DNA from: Bog-756 sp963710495
GTDB lineage: Bacteria > Actinomycetota > Acidimicrobiia > Acidimicrobiales > RAAP-2
DNA length: 64,000 nucleotides
Assembly: GCA_963710495.1 (NCBI GenBank)
Contig: CAVQAI010000011.1
Coordinates: forward strand, 744,001-808,000
Direction of reading: 5' to 3'
The position numbers and the translations under genes are program-made. The notes beneath the pieces are model-generated. The model worked only from the letters and a program-made list of their open reading frames with translations. It had not been told where the DNA came from and did not search any database. This document shows, piece after piece, positions 25,423 to 35,023 of this stretch (position 1 is its first letter; each line of letters begins with the position of its first letter).

Positions 25423-26211
25423 TCAGGCACCAACGGCGTGGATCCCCCCGTCGACGTGCAGGATCTCACCGGTGGTCATGGGCAGCAGGTCGGAGAACAG
25501 GGCGGTGCAGGCCCGTGCCACCACCTCGGTGTCGAGGACGTCCCAACCCAGCGGCGCCCGCTCGGACCAGGTGTCCTCGAAGGTGTTGAAGCCGGGGATG
25601 GACTTGGCCGCCATGGTCTTGACCGGGCCGGCCGCCACCAGGTTGACCCGGATCCGGTCGGGCCCGAGGTCACGGGCCAGGTAGCGGGCAAGGGATTCCA
25701 GCGCCGCCTTCGACACGCCCATCCAGTCGTAGGCGGGCCAGGCCACGCTGGCATCGAAGTCCAGGGCCACCACCGATGCCCCGGGTCGCCCGTCGGTCCC
25801 GGCCGCCACCAGCAGCGGCCGGAAGGTCTCGACCAACGCCTTGAGCGAGTAGGCCGAGACGTGCAGGGCTACCTGGACCTGATCCCAATCGGCCTGGAAC
25901 ATGTCCCCGCCGAGACATTCCGGGGGCGCGTACCCGATGGCGTGCAGCATCCCGTCCATCCGGTCCCAGCCCGCGCTGAGGGTGATGGCGGCCTCGGCCA
26001 GCTGCTCGGGCTTCGTCACGTCGATCTCCAGCACGTCCGCTTCGACGGGGAGCTTGCGGGCGGTCCGCCGGGTGAGGGACAGGCCGCGGCCGGCTCCGCT
26101 GAGCACGACCTCGGCGCCCTCCTGTTGCGCGCCGCGTGCCACGGCAAAGGCCAGCGACGCGTCGGTGAGCACCCCGGTGACCAGTATGCGCTTCCCCTCG
26201 AGGAGTCCCAT
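25423..26211 (-). CDS. fabI: enoyl-[acyl-carrier-protein] reductase (NADH), FabI/InhA type
   Basis: A 262-residue enoyl-ACP reductase that reduces trans-2-enoyl-ACP in the last step of fatty-acid elongation. The cofactor region 'GLLEGKRILVTGVLTDASLA' and the divergent loop are FabI/InhA-like. 'MLHAIGYAPPE' is the typical HAIGF/Y block, and the catalytic Tyr-x6-Lys is 'YDWMGVSKAALESLARYLAR' (Tyr and Lys both present). 'RVNLVAAGPVKTMAAKSIPG' closes the substrate loop. The gene starts at ATG 26211 and is divergent from the F420 reductase. It is intact, unlike its neighbours on the left. Confidence 0.92.
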   Translation of the reverse strand: MGLLEGKRILVTGVLTDASLAFAVARGAQQEGAEVVLSGAGRGLSLTRRTARKLPVEADVLEIDVTKPEQLAEAAITLSAGWDRMDGMLHAIGYAPPECLGGDMFQADWDQVQVALHVSAYSLKALVETFRPLLVAAGTDGRPGASVVALDFDASVAWPAYDWMGVSKAALESLARYLARDLGPDRIRVNLVAAGPVKTMAAKSIPGFNTFEDTWSERAPLGWDVLDTEVVARACTALFSDLLPMTTGEILHVDGGIHAVGA

Positions 26212-26273
26212 GACCGGGTCAGGTTACCGTCACCGGTTCATCCGGCCCGAACCACCTGTGCAAGGGTGGAAGC

Positions 26274-26933
26274 ATGGAGATCGGGATTTTCGGCGGGACG
26301 GGGCCGGCCGGCCGCGGGCTCGCCGTCCGCCTGGCCGTCGCCGGCGCCGAACCGGTCATCGGCTCACGCGATCCCGATCGTGCCGCCGCCGTCGCCGCCG
26401 ACCTGGTCCGAGCCTGGCCGGACCGGAAGCTCCGTATCACCGGCCGTTCCAACCGCCATGCCGCTTCGTGCGATCTGGTGGTGGTGGCGACCCCGTGGGA
26501 CAGCGCCATCGCCACGGTGACGCCACTGGCGACCCTGCTGGAGGGGAAGGTGGTGGTGTCGATGGCCAATGCCCTGGTCAAGGAAGGCCGCGCCTTCGTC
26601 CCCCTCATACCGCCCCGGGGCTCGGTGGCGGCGTCGATCCAGGCCGCCCTGCCCGGGGCGCTGGTTTCGGCCGCCTTCCACCACCTGCCCGCCTCGGAGC
26701 TGGAGAAGCTCGACACCCCTCTCGGAGCCGACGTCCTGGTCTGTTCGGACCACGGCGATGCCACCGCCGACACGCTGGCCCTGGTCGACCGGATCGAAGG
26801 GCTCCGCGGCGTGGACGCCGGCGATCTGGCCCAGGCTGCGCCGATCGAGGCGTTCACCGCCGTGCTGATCACGGTCAACATCCGCCACAAGGTGCATGCC
26901 ACCGTGCGGCTGTCCGGCCTGGGTGACCGCTGA
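26274..26933 (+). CDS. npdG: NADPH-dependent F420 reductase
   Basis: A 219-residue F420:NADP oxidoreductase. The N-terminal Rossmann motif 'MEIGIFGGTGPAGRGLAVRL' has the GGTGPxGxG signature, followed by 'EPVIGSRDPDRAAAVAADLV'. Then come 'DLVVVATPWDSAIATV' and 'SMANALVKEG', as in Fno/NpdG, and 'SAAFHHLPASEL'. It moves hydride between NADP(H) and coenzyme F420 in the cytosol, so the organism should make F420. The ATG is 62 bases from the divergent fabI start. The gene is intact. Confidence 0.9.
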   Translation: MEIGIFGGTGPAGRGLAVRLAVAGAEPVIGSRDPDRAAAVAADLVRAWPDRKLRITGRSNRHAASCDLVVVATPWDSAIATVTPLATLLEGKVVVSMANALVKEGRAFVPLIPPRGSVAASIQAALPGALVSAAFHHLPASELEKLDTPLGADVLVCSDHGDATADTLALVDRIEGLRGVDAGDLAQAAPIEAFTAVLITVNIRHKVHATVRLSGLGDR

Positions 26934-26991
26934 GGGCCGACCGGCCGATACGGTGAGCGGCGGAGCCGGTGACGTGGGAGGAGCGGGAGGC

Positions 26992-28131
26992 GTGGAGCTG
27001 TACGACACGGCGCGGCGTGCCGTCGCCCCTCTCGAGCCCGGTCAGGTGGTCACCCTGTACTCGTGTGGGATCACGCCCTATGACTCCGCCCACCTCGGCC
27101 ACGCCCAGGTCTACCTGACCTTCGATCTCCTCCAACGCCGCCTGCGCGACCTCGGCCACGAGACCCGCTGTGTGCGCAACGTCACCGACGTCGACGACGA
27201 CATCCTGAACAAGGCGCGCGCAACTCGGGGTGCACTACCTCGACCTGGCGGCCGAGGAGATCGCCCGGTTCGACGCCGACATGGCCGCCCTCGGCCTCAT
27301 CCCGGCGTGGTCGGAGCCCCGCGCCACGTCGGCGATCGCCGAGATCCTGACCCTGATCGGGTCGGTGCTCGACACCGGCCACGCCTACCAGGCCGCCGGC
27401 GCCGTCTATTTCGACGTGACCAGGTTCCCCCGGTTCGGCGCGATCAGCCATTTCGACGAGCCGACCATGCTGGCCATGGCGGCCGAGCAGGGCGGGAGGC
27501 CCGACGACCCCAACAAGCGCCATCCCCTGGATTTCGTCCTGTGGCAGCCCTCGCTCCCCGACGAGCCCGCCTGGGAGTCGCGTTGGGGGCCGGGCCGTCC
27601 CGGATGGCACGTCGAGTGCTCGGCCCTGGCCCTGCGCGAGCTGGGGGAGACGGTCGACGTCCACGGCGGTGGACGTGACCTGGTGTTCCCCCATCACGAG
27701 TGCGAGACGGCGCAGTCCGAGTCGGTGACCGGCAAACGCTTCGTGCGTCACTGGCTGCACGTGGGGCTGGTCGGGCTGGGCGGCCGGAAGATGTCGAAGT
27801 CCCTCGGCAACCTGGTCTTCGTGGGCGATCTGCTGAAGGAGTGGGAACCGGCCGTGGTCCGCCTGGCGCTGCTCGGCCACCACTACCGCGCCGACTGGGA
27901 TTGGACCGACGAGGACCTCCACGCCGCGTCGCGTCGGCTCGCGGCCTGGCGGGCCGCGCCGGTGGTCGGAGGCGATGGTGCCCACCGACGGGGGACGGCG
28001 GTCTGTCGCTGGTGCGTTCGTTCCTCGACGCCGATCTCGACGCGCCTCGTGCCCTGGCCGCCCTCGACGCCGAGGCCACGGCCGGGCGACCGGTGGTCCG
28101 GGGGGCCGCCCTGCTGGGCATTACCCTGTAG
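26992..28131 (+). pseudogene. mshC: MshC-type cysteine:GlcN-Ins ligase (mycothiol synthesis), frameshifted
   Basis: Resembles the CysRS-derived ligase that joins Cys to GlcN-Ins in mycothiol synthesis. It has the MshC form of the HIGH region, 'CGITPYDSAHLGHAQVYLTF' (CysRS has GPTVYD...HIGN), then 'NVTDVDDDIL', 'GRPGWHVECSALAL', 'LVFPHHECETAQSES' and the KMSKS block 'KMSKSLGNLVFVGDLL' with 'LLGHHYRADWDWTD'. It is about 380 residues and lacks a CysRS anticodon domain. The frame breaks in a GC repeat near 27217 and again near 27991 in a G run. The end is '...GAALLGITL'. GTG 26992 has GGAGGA 9 nt upstream. Confidence 0.8.
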
Positions 28132-28215
28132 TCCTGCCGAGCGGCGGTCGTCCTGTCGACAGGCGGACGAGCGTCACGATCGAACGGTCACGACCCGATG
28201 GAGGAAGGCAATCCC

Positions 28216-30205
28216 ATGGCTGGCGTCAGCGTTCGACTGCCGGATGGCTCGACCAAGGAGCTCGGGGAGGGCGCCACCGCCCGCGAGCTGGCCGAGTCCA
28301 TCGGTCCCCGCCTGGCCAAAGCGGCCCTGGCCGCCACCGTCGACGGCGATCAGGTGGATCTCGACGCCCCGTTGCCGGACGGGGCCGAGGTGAGTGTGAT
28401 CACCACCGACTCCGAGGCCGGGCGGGCCATCCTGCGCCACTCGACCGCCCACGTCCTGGCCCAGGCCGTGCTCCGCCTGTGGCCCGGCGCCCATTTCGCC
28501 ATCGGCCCGGTCATCGAGGACGGCTTCTACTACGACTTCGAGCTGCCCGGCGGGGCCACCTTCAGCGACGAGGACCTCGAGCGCATCGAGGCCGCCATGC
28601 GCGACATCGTGGCCGAGGACCAGCCCTTCGTCCGCCACGAGCACTCCATCGAGGAGGGACTCGCCATCTTCGAGGGGCAGCCGTTCAAGCGCGAGATCAT
28701 CGAGGCGGTCGGGGCCGGTCACGACGAGGTGGACGCGGCCGCCGACGGGACGGGCGACGGCCAAGGTGTCGACGTACTGGAACTCGCCGGTGTTCACCGA
28801 CCTGTGCCGAGGGCCCCACGTGCCGTCGACGGCCGCGCCTCGGCCACTTCGCCCTGATGCGGGTGGCCGGCGCCTACTGGCGGGGTGACGAGCACCGGCC
28901 GCAGCTGCAACGGATCTACGGGACGGCCTGGGAGTCGGAGAAGGCCCTGGCCGACCACGTGCACCGCCTGGCCGAGGCCGAGCGGCGGGACCACCGTCGC
29001 ATCGGAGCCGAGCTGGATCTCTTCTCGTTCCCCGATGAGATCGGGTCCGGGCTGGCCGTCTTCCACCCGAAGGGAGGCACCGTCCGGCGACTGATCGAGG
29101 ACTACTCGCGGCGGCGCCACGAGGCGGCCGGGTACGAGTTCGTCTACACCCCGCACATCACCAAAGCCGGGTTGTTCGAGACGTCGGGCCATCTCGACTG
29201 GTTCGCCGAGGGGATGTTCCCCCCGATGGAGCTGGACGGAGGCCACCAGTACTACCTGCAAGCCCGATGAACTGCCCGTTCCACATCCTGGTGTTCAAGA
29301 GCCGGCAGCGCTCCTACCGCGAGCTGCCGCTGCGGTTCTTCGAGTTCGGGACCGTCTACCGCTACGAGCTCTCCGGGGTGGTGCACGGGTTGACCCGGGT
29401 CCGGGGCATGACCCAGGACGATGCGCACATCTTCTGCACCCGAGAGCAGGTCGCCCAGGAGCTGCAGGCGGCATTGTCCTTCGTCCTGTCGGTGCTGCGC
29501 GACTTCGGGCTGACCGACTTCTACCTGGAGCTCTCCACCCGGCCGGAGGACAAGGCCGTCGGTTCGTCCGAGGAGTGGGACGAGGCGACCGAGGCGCTCG
29601 AGGAGGTCACCCGCGGCATGGATCTCGACGTCGTGCGCGACGAGGGGGGAGGCGCCTTCTACGGGCCGAAGATCTCGGTGCAGGCCCGCGACGCCATCGG
29701 TCGGACACACCAGATGTCCACCATCCAACTCGACTTCCAGGAGCCGGCGCGCTTCGGCTTGGAGTACATCGGTGCCGACAACGGGCGCCACCGGCCGGTG
29801 ATGATCCACCGCGCCCTGTTCGGCTCGGTCGAGCGGTTCCTCGCCATCCTCCTGGAGCACTACGCCGGCGCCCTGCCCACCTGGTTGGCGCCGGAGCAGG
29901 TGCGCGTGCTCGGCGTGCGCGACGACCACGAGCCCTACGCCCACAAGGTGGCCGACCGGCTGGCCGCGGCCGGGGTGAGGGTGTCGGTCGAGCCCGCCGA
30001 CGAGCATCTGAAGGCCCGTATCCGCAAAGCCAAGCTCATGAAGGTGCCTTACATCCTGGTGGTGGGGGATGACGACGTCCAAGCCGGGACGGTCGGCGTC
30101 AACCGGCGGGGCAGCGAGCGGCCCGACCGCGGCGTTCCCCTGGTCGACTTCGTGGAGCGGCTGGAACACGAGATCGGTGAGCGCCTCGTTCCCGAGCCCA
30201 CGTGA
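28216..30205 (+). pseudogene. thrS: threonyl-tRNA synthetase, several frameshifts
   Basis: Class II ThrRS. It opens with a TGS domain ('VSVRLPDGSTKELGEGATAR') and the editing-domain entry 'LRHSTAHVLAQAVLRLWPGA'. The catalytic part includes 'GHFALMRVAGAYWRGDE', 'MNCPFHILVFKSRQRSYREL' (motif 1/2 region), 'GGGAFYGPKISVQARDAIGR' and 'RPVMIHRALFGSVERFLAIL'; the C-terminal anticodon domain ends at 30205. The frame changes near 28760 and 28834 and by two bases at 29259-29265. The short stretch 'VSTYWNSPVFTDLCRGPHVP' is in its own frame. ATG 28216 has GAGGAAGG at proper spacing. Since ThrRS is essential, sequence error is the likelier cause. Confidence 0.9.
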
Positions 30206-30741
30206 GCCTCGAGCACCTCTGGGCCGGATGGCGAGGCGAGTACGTCACGTCGGTGGGGTCGGTCGAGCCGGCGGTCGTCGGGGGGACGGACCCGGCCCCT
30301 CCCGACGACCCGAACGAGTGCGTCTTCTGTCGATTGGCGGCCAGCGGCCCCCCGTCGGCCGACAACGGGGTGGTGTGGATCGGGGCCGATACCTTCGTGG
30401 TCCTCAACGCCTATCCCTACGCCACCGGGCATCTGATGGTGCTGCCCCGGCGCCATGTCGGCACGCTGGCCGAGCTGACCGACGACGAGGGGTCGGAGAT
30501 GTGGAGGGCCATGCGCACGAGCGCCGCCGCCCTGGAGGCGGCGTTCCGACCGGACGGGATGAACCTCGGTGCCAACCTGGGTCGGGCCGCCGGCGCCGGC
30601 ATCCCCCGGCACCTGCACTTCCATGCCGTGCCCCGGTGGTACGGCGACACCAATTTCATGACCGCCGTCGCCGGGACGAGGGTCCTGCCCGAGACCTTGG
30701 CCGTGACCTGGGAACGGCTGCACCGGGCCTGGCCCGGCTGA
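30202..30741 (+). CDS. HIT-family protein (AP4A phosphorylase/hydrolase-like)
   Basis: A 179-residue histidine-triad protein that should hydrolyse or phosphorolyse dinucleoside polyphosphates such as Ap4A. 'ECVFC' is a Cys pair, 'FVVLNAYPYATGHLMVLPRR' is the HIT core, and 'GIPRHLHFHAVPRWYGD' holds the HxHxH triad. The GTG start overlaps the thrS stop by four bases (GTGA). In mycobacteria a HIT gene also follows thrS, and Ap4A is a by-product of aminoacyl-tRNA synthetases. This is the first gene right of the frameshift-rich zone. Confidence 0.93.
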   Translation: MSLEHLWAGWRGEYVTSVGSVEPAVVGGTDPAPPDDPNECVFCRLAASGPPSADNGVVWIGADTFVVLNAYPYATGHLMVLPRRHVGTLAELTDDEGSEMWRAMRTSAAALEAAFRPDGMNLGANLGRAAGAGIPRHLHFHAVPRWYGDTNFMTAVAGTRVLPETLAVTWERLHRAWPG

Positions 30742-30853
30742 TCGTTCCGGGGTCGGTGGAATCGACCGGGACCCGTGAACGTTGTTCGGGTGGATGGCCG
30801 GGACGGGAGCCGGTGGCCGGCCGGGCCGGCCAGACATCCGGTGAGGAGCTGGG

Positions 30854-31306
30854 ATGCAAGTCAAAGAGCTCGGGCACCTGGTGCTCTACGTGCGGGATCT
30901 CGACCGGTCGGTGGCCTTCTACCGCGACCTGCTCGGCTGGGCCCCGGCCTTCCCGTCCGTTCCCGGCGCGCCGGCGGCTGCCTTCAGCTCGGGCCGAACC
31001 CATCATGAGCTGCTCCTCATCGAAGTGGGACCGGGAGCGGCGGGCCCACCGCCCGGACGGCGCACTGGTCTGTACCACTTCGGCCTCAAGGTGGGTGACA
31101 CCGACGAGGAGCTGCGGGAGGCATTGGCCCGCCTGCAGGAGGCCGGGGTCACCGTCGTCGGGGCCAGCGATCACACCGTGACCCACAGCCTCTACGTCCT
31201 CGACCCCGACGGCAATGAGATCGAGCTCTACATCGACGTGCCCGGGGTCGACTGGAAGGCCGAGCCCGAGCTCATCATGGCGCCGATCAGGCCGCTCGAC
31301 CTGTGA
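30854..31306 (+). CDS. VOC-family dioxygenase/glyoxalase-like protein
   Basis: A 150-residue vicinal-oxygen-chelate protein with two beta-alpha-beta-beta-beta modules. Module one is 'ELGHLVLYVRDLDRSVAFYR' with a metal-ligand His. Module two has 'GLYHFGLKVGDTDEELREAL' and 'SLYVLDPDGNEIELYIDVPG', supplying a His and the last Glu. This pattern is close to catechol-2,3-dioxygenase (CatE)-like proteins. The substrate is unknown. It lies between the HIT gene and the phospholipid operon, 112 bases after HIT. Confidence 0.88.
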   Translation: MQVKELGHLVLYVRDLDRSVAFYRDLLGWAPAFPSVPGAPAAAFSSGRTHHELLLIEVGPGAAGPPPGRRTGLYHFGLKVGDTDEELREALARLQEAGVTVVGASDHTVTHSLYVLDPDGNEIELYIDVPGVDWKAEPELIMAPIRPLDL

Positions 31307-31417
31307 CCGGCGGGACGCTCCGGCGGCGGGGCCGTCCTGCCGTCGGCTCCGTGCTCATGGCGGAAAACTCCAGCAAGCAGGTGGTAGAGTCGAGGCGACC
31401 CTTCTGGAGGAATGGCC

Positions 31418-32194
31418 ATGTTTGACGGGCGATGGCGGGGCGCGGTGGACCGGAAGACCGGTCCGATCGGCCGCCGGCTGCAGCAGCTCGGTGTGACCGC
31501 CGACATGCTCACTGCCACCGGTCTCCTCTCGGCTTCGGCCACGGCGGTGGCGGTGGCCACGGGCCATCTCCACCTGGCCATCCTCTTGCTCATCCTCACC
31601 GGCCTCCACGATCTGCTGGACGGTCCGGTGGCCAAGGCGTCCGGGACGTCTTCGACGCGGGGAGCGTTCTTCGACTCGGTGACCGACCGAGTGGCCGATG
31701 GCGTCATCCTCGGGGGTGTGGCCTGGTACCTGGTCTCGACCCATTCGGGCCATATCGTGCTGCTCCCCTTCGCCGTGCTCGGCGCCACCTCGCTGGTCTC
31801 GTACCAGCGGGCCAAGGCCGAGTCGCTGGGCATCTCCGCCCGGGGCGGACTGATGGAGCGAGCCGAGCGGATGATCCTCCTCGGGGTTGGCTTTCTCTCG
31901 CCGGTGCTCCTGATCCCGGTCCTCTGGGTGATGCTGGGCCTCACCCTGGCGACCGCGGTCGGCCGTTTCGTCAAGGTCTGGCGTCTGGCCGAGGCGCCGG
32001 AGCCGAGCACCGCCCACCGGCGGCACCGCCGGCCGCGCCTGACGGCGCGGGTCGGGGGCCGGCGGACCTCGATGTCCCCGTCGCGGTGGCGGGCCCGCCG
32101 CCAGGGCGAGTTGGCCAGTCGGTCCGGGCGGACCTGGCGGGCCCGGCATGCGCGCCAGGGTCCCCGCCAGCGGGCCGGGCGCCGCCACTCCTGA
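31418..32194 (+). CDS. pgsA: CDP-alcohol phosphatidyltransferase, probable phosphatidylinositol phosphate synthase
   Basis: A membrane enzyme of 258 residues with about six helices. The CDP-alcohol phosphotransferase signature runs 'LHDLLDGPVAKASGTSST' then 'RGAFFDSVTDRVADG' (DG..A......G...D...D), with Lys where Arg is usual after the Ala. The order pgsA-patA-pimA matches the mycobacterial PI mannoside locus, so the acceptor is probably inositol-phosphate. The last 70 residues are very Arg-rich and unlike the family core. I prefer ATG 31418 (GGAGGA 6 nt upstream) over ATG 31412. A TAGAGT -10-like box lies about 30 nt upstream. Confidence 0.88.
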   Translation: MFDGRWRGAVDRKTGPIGRRLQQLGVTADMLTATGLLSASATAVAVATGHLHLAILLLILTGLHDLLDGPVAKASGTSSTRGAFFDSVTDRVADGVILGGVAWYLVSTHSGHIVLLPFAVLGATSLVSYQRAKAESLGISARGGLMERAERMILLGVGFLSPVLLIPVLWVMLGLTLATAVGRFVKVWRLAEAPEPSTAHRRHRRPRLTARVGGRRTSMSPSRWRARRQGELASRSGRTWRARHARQGPRQRAGRRHS

Positions 32195-32224
32195 TCCGTC
32201 GACGACGGTAGGAGGCGGGGGCAC

Positions 32225-33142
32225 GTGATCAAGGATCAGCTGGTGTTCCGCACCTACACCACCTTGAGTCGGGGACTGGCGGCGCTGCCCGAACCGGCAG
32301 CACTGGTGGTGGCCAACGCGGTCGGGGATGTCCTGTACCGCGTCCGCCATGAGCATCGGCGCATGGTGACCAACAATCTGCGGCGGATCCTCGATGCCGA
32401 TACCGACGATGGTGCCGATGCCGACCAGGCCGCCATCCTCGACCGATGGGCGCGCCGGTCGTTTCGGGCCTACGCTCGCTACTGGGTGGAGGGTGCCCGG
32501 CTCGGGAGCACCGCGTCCGCCGAGGTGGAGCAGCGGACGTTCGTGCAGGGCCTGCAGTATCTGGTCGAAGGAATCGCGGCCGGCAAGGGCGTGATCATGG
32601 CACTGCCGCACGTTGGGAGCTGGGAGTATGGGGGCGCATTCTTGGCCACGCAGGACCTGCCGATGACATCGGTGGCCGAGCGGATCGAACCGCCGGAGCT
32701 GTTCGAGTTCTTCGTCGAGCAACGGGGGGACATGGGGCTGACCATCGTCCCGCTCGACGGCTCCTCGGGAGGCGCCATCGTCTCCACCCTGCGTCGCGGC
32801 CGTCTGGTCGGGCTGCTGTGCGACCGCGACCTCAACGGCACGGGTGTCGAGGTCGAGTTCTTCGGGGAGAAGACGACCATGCCGGCCGGTCCGGCCACCC
32901 TGGCCCTGCGGACGGGCGCCACCCTGGTGACCGGCGCGGTCTACAGCGGGCCGGGGAACGACCACCGGGGCATCGTCGATCCGCCGATCGACACCACCCG
33001 CCGGGGATCGCTGCGTTCGGACGTGGCGCGCATCACCCAGGAGATCGCCCATCGCTTCGAACGGGAGATCCGCCGGGCCCCCGACCAGTGGCACGTCTTC
33101 CAGCCCTTCTGGTCGGCGGACCGCCCCGAGGACCGGGCGTGA
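32225..33142 (+). CDS. patA: phosphatidylinositol mannoside acyltransferase
   Basis: A 305-residue LpxL-like lysophospholipid acyltransferase. The catalytic HxxxxE motif is 'MALPHVGSWEYGGAFLAT'. The downstream block 'LRRGRLVGLLCDRDLNGTGV' and 'VEFFGEKTTMPAGPATLALR' is the family's second and third motif. It is expected to acylate the mannose of PIM at the inner membrane face. GTG 32225 follows AGGAGG, and its stop overlaps the diguanylate cyclase start (GTGA). Gene order with pgsA and pimA supports the assignment. Confidence 0.9.
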   Translation: MIKDQLVFRTYTTLSRGLAALPEPAALVVANAVGDVLYRVRHEHRRMVTNNLRRILDADTDDGADADQAAILDRWARRSFRAYARYWVEGARLGSTASAEVEQRTFVQGLQYLVEGIAAGKGVIMALPHVGSWEYGGAFLATQDLPMTSVAERIEPPELFEFFVEQRGDMGLTIVPLDGSSGGAIVSTLRRGRLVGLLCDRDLNGTGVEVEFFGEKTTMPAGPATLALRTGATLVTGAVYSGPGNDHRGIVDPPIDTTRRGSLRSDVARITQEIAHRFEREIRRAPDQWHVFQPFWSADRPEDRA

Positions 33143-35019
33143 CCAAATTCGAGAGCCGAGCCCTCCCGCTCTTCGAGCTCTTCGGGCCCGAGGCTCTCAC
33201 CGCCGAGCCGGAGCCCGACCTCCACCAGCCCGGCCCGGCGCCGGCCGACGGGCCCGGCCCCGCCCCCTTCGGCGGCGAACCGCGCTTCCATTCCGTCGGG
33301 GAGCAGGAATCCAACGTGGCGGCCGTGCTCGACGCCCGCGGACGGTTCGTCTACGTCAGCCCGGCGGCCGAGCGGTTGTTCGGATACGACAACGGTGACG
33401 CGGTGGGGCTGGACGCCTTCTCCCTCTTCGATGGCTCCAGCGCCGATCAGGTGCGCTCCCTCTTCGACGACCTGGTGGCGGGCCGTCGACTCTCGGTCTC
33501 CCTCGAGATGCAAACGGTGCGGGCCGACGGCCGGACGATCGACCTCGACGTGATGGCGGCCAACCATCTGCACGACCCGGTCGGCGGCGTGGTGGTCACC
33601 GTCCGGGACGCCAGTGAGAGCAGACGCCTCGAGGAGGCGATGCTCGATGTGGACCGCCGCCAGGCGACGATCATCGAGTCCCTCACCGACGGGGTCATGA
33701 TCGTCGACTCCTCCGGCACCGTGGTCCGGGTCAACGTGGCGTTCGAGGTGATGTTCGAGTCACCCCGGGTCAGGCTGCTCGGCCGCCGCCTGGGGGACCT
33801 CCTCGCCGGGGGGCATGCGCTCGGCCTCGAGCTGGTCGACGCCGACGGGAACGACATCGACCTCCGGGACCATCCCATCGCGGCAAGCTTGCGCGGCGGT
33901 CGGCGCTCTGTCGGGGTGGTGCTCGGGTTGAGGCGGACGGGACGTGCCCCGATGTGGGTCCGGGCCAACGCCCAGGCCATGGTGGACCGGGACGGCGCGG
34001 TCACCGGAGCGGTGGCCTCGTTCTCCGACATCACGGCCACCCGTCGGGCGGCCGCCGAGCTCCGCCGTGGGGAGCAGTTCCTCCAGGTGCTCCTCGACAC
34101 CCTCGACGAGGGGATCGTGGCCTGCGACGCCGAGGGAAGGATCACGGTGTTCAATCCCTCCGCCCGTCGGCTGCACGGCCTGCCCGAGGGGGCGGACCCG
34201 ATCGGCGAGATCCCGGCCGATGAGGGCCTGCGCCACACCGATGGGTCGCCCATCGCCCCGCGGGAGAACCCGTTGATCCGGGCGATGTCCGGGGAACAGG
34301 TGCGCGAGGCGGAGATCGTGCTCGAGTCCGACTCGGGGGACGGGCGCAAGGTCAGGGTCAACAGCCAGGCCCTGGTCGACGACGAGGGCCGGCTCCTCGG
34401 CGCCGTGGCCGCCATGCACGACGTGACCGAGCAGAAGCGCAACGAGCAGCGGCTGGCCGAAATGGCCCTCCACGACCCGCTCACCGGACTGGCCAACCGC
34501 ACCTTGCTGGCCGAACGGTTGCAGGCGGCCATCGATCGGATGGTCGAGCGCGTCTCGAACCCGGCCGGCCCGGCCGGTGGCGAGCCGGCCGGGCCCCGGG
34601 GGACGGGCGACCAACCCGGCGTCGCCGTCTTCCTGCTCGATCTCGACGAGTTCAAAGAGGTCAACGACCAGCTCGGCCACGACGTCGGTGACGATTTGTT
34701 GATCGCCGTGGCCCGCCGGCTGGCTGCCATCGTGCGGCCGTCGGACACCGTGGCTCGCCTGGGCGGGGACGAATTCGTGGTGGTGTGCGACATCGAGAGC
34801 GGCGAGGACGAGATGCTCCGCATCACCGACCGCATCTCGACCGTGTTGGCTCGGCCCTATCGGGTGGCCGGTCGCACGATGAGCGTCCTGGCGTCGGTGG
34901 GGGGCGTCTTCGTCGACAACCCGGATACCGACCCCTCGAAATTGCTGAGCCGGGCCGACGACGCGATGTACGGCGTCAAGTGGACTCGGCGCCGGCAGCG
35001 ACGTTCTGCCGCGGACTGA
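33139..35019 (+). CDS. three-PAS diguanylate cyclase (GGDEF)
   Basis: A 626-residue cytosolic sensor. Three PAS domains occupy roughly residues 50-165 ('VLDARGRFVYVSPAAERLFG'), 175-305 ('GVMIVDSSGTVVRVNVAFEV') and 310-430 ('GIVACDAEGRITVFNPSARR'). The GGDEF domain follows, opening 'LHDPLTGLANRTLLAERL', with the active 'RLGGDEFVVV' near residue 543. An RxxD (RPSD) lies exactly five residues before GGDEF, the inhibitory c-di-GMP I-site. No EAL and no membrane segments. It starts at a GTG overlapping the patA stop, so it is coupled to a lipid operon. Ligands of the PAS domains are unknown. Confidence 0.93.
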   Translation: MTKFESRALPLFELFGPEALTAEPEPDLHQPGPAPADGPGPAPFGGEPRFHSVGEQESNVAAVLDARGRFVYVSPAAERLFGYDNGDAVGLDAFSLFDGSSADQVRSLFDDLVAGRRLSVSLEMQTVRADGRTIDLDVMAANHLHDPVGGVVVTVRDASESRRLEEAMLDVDRRQATIIESLTDGVMIVDSSGTVVRVNVAFEVMFESPRVRLLGRRLGDLLAGGHALGLELVDADGNDIDLRDHPIAASLRGGRRSVGVVLGLRRTGRAPMWVRANAQAMVDRDGAVTGAVASFSDITATRRAAAELRRGEQFLQVLLDTLDEGIVACDAEGRITVFNPSARRLHGLPEGADPIGEIPADEGLRHTDGSPIAPRENPLIRAMSGEQVREAEIVLESDSGDGRKVRVNSQALVDDEGRLLGAVAAMHDVTEQKRNEQRLAEMALHDPLTGLANRTLLAERLQAAIDRMVERVSNPAGPAGGEPAGPRGTGDQPGVAVFLLDLDEFKEVNDQLGHDVGDDLLIAVARRLAAIVRPSDTVARLGGDEFVVVCDIESGEDEMLRITDRISTVLARPYRVAGRTMSVLASVGGVFVDNPDTDPSKLLSRADDAMYGVKWTRRRQRRSAAD

Positions 35020-35023
35020 CCGG

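Noticed and set aside
28132..28215. Possible T-box leader before thrS
   Set aside because: Only 84 bases separate mshC and thrS, with no specifier stem or antiterminator.
31355..33094. Long minus-strand open frame (579 codons) opposite pgsA and patA
   Set aside because: It has no recognisable domain and mirrors two well-supported plus-strand genes. High GC at codon position 3 keeps antisense frames open here.
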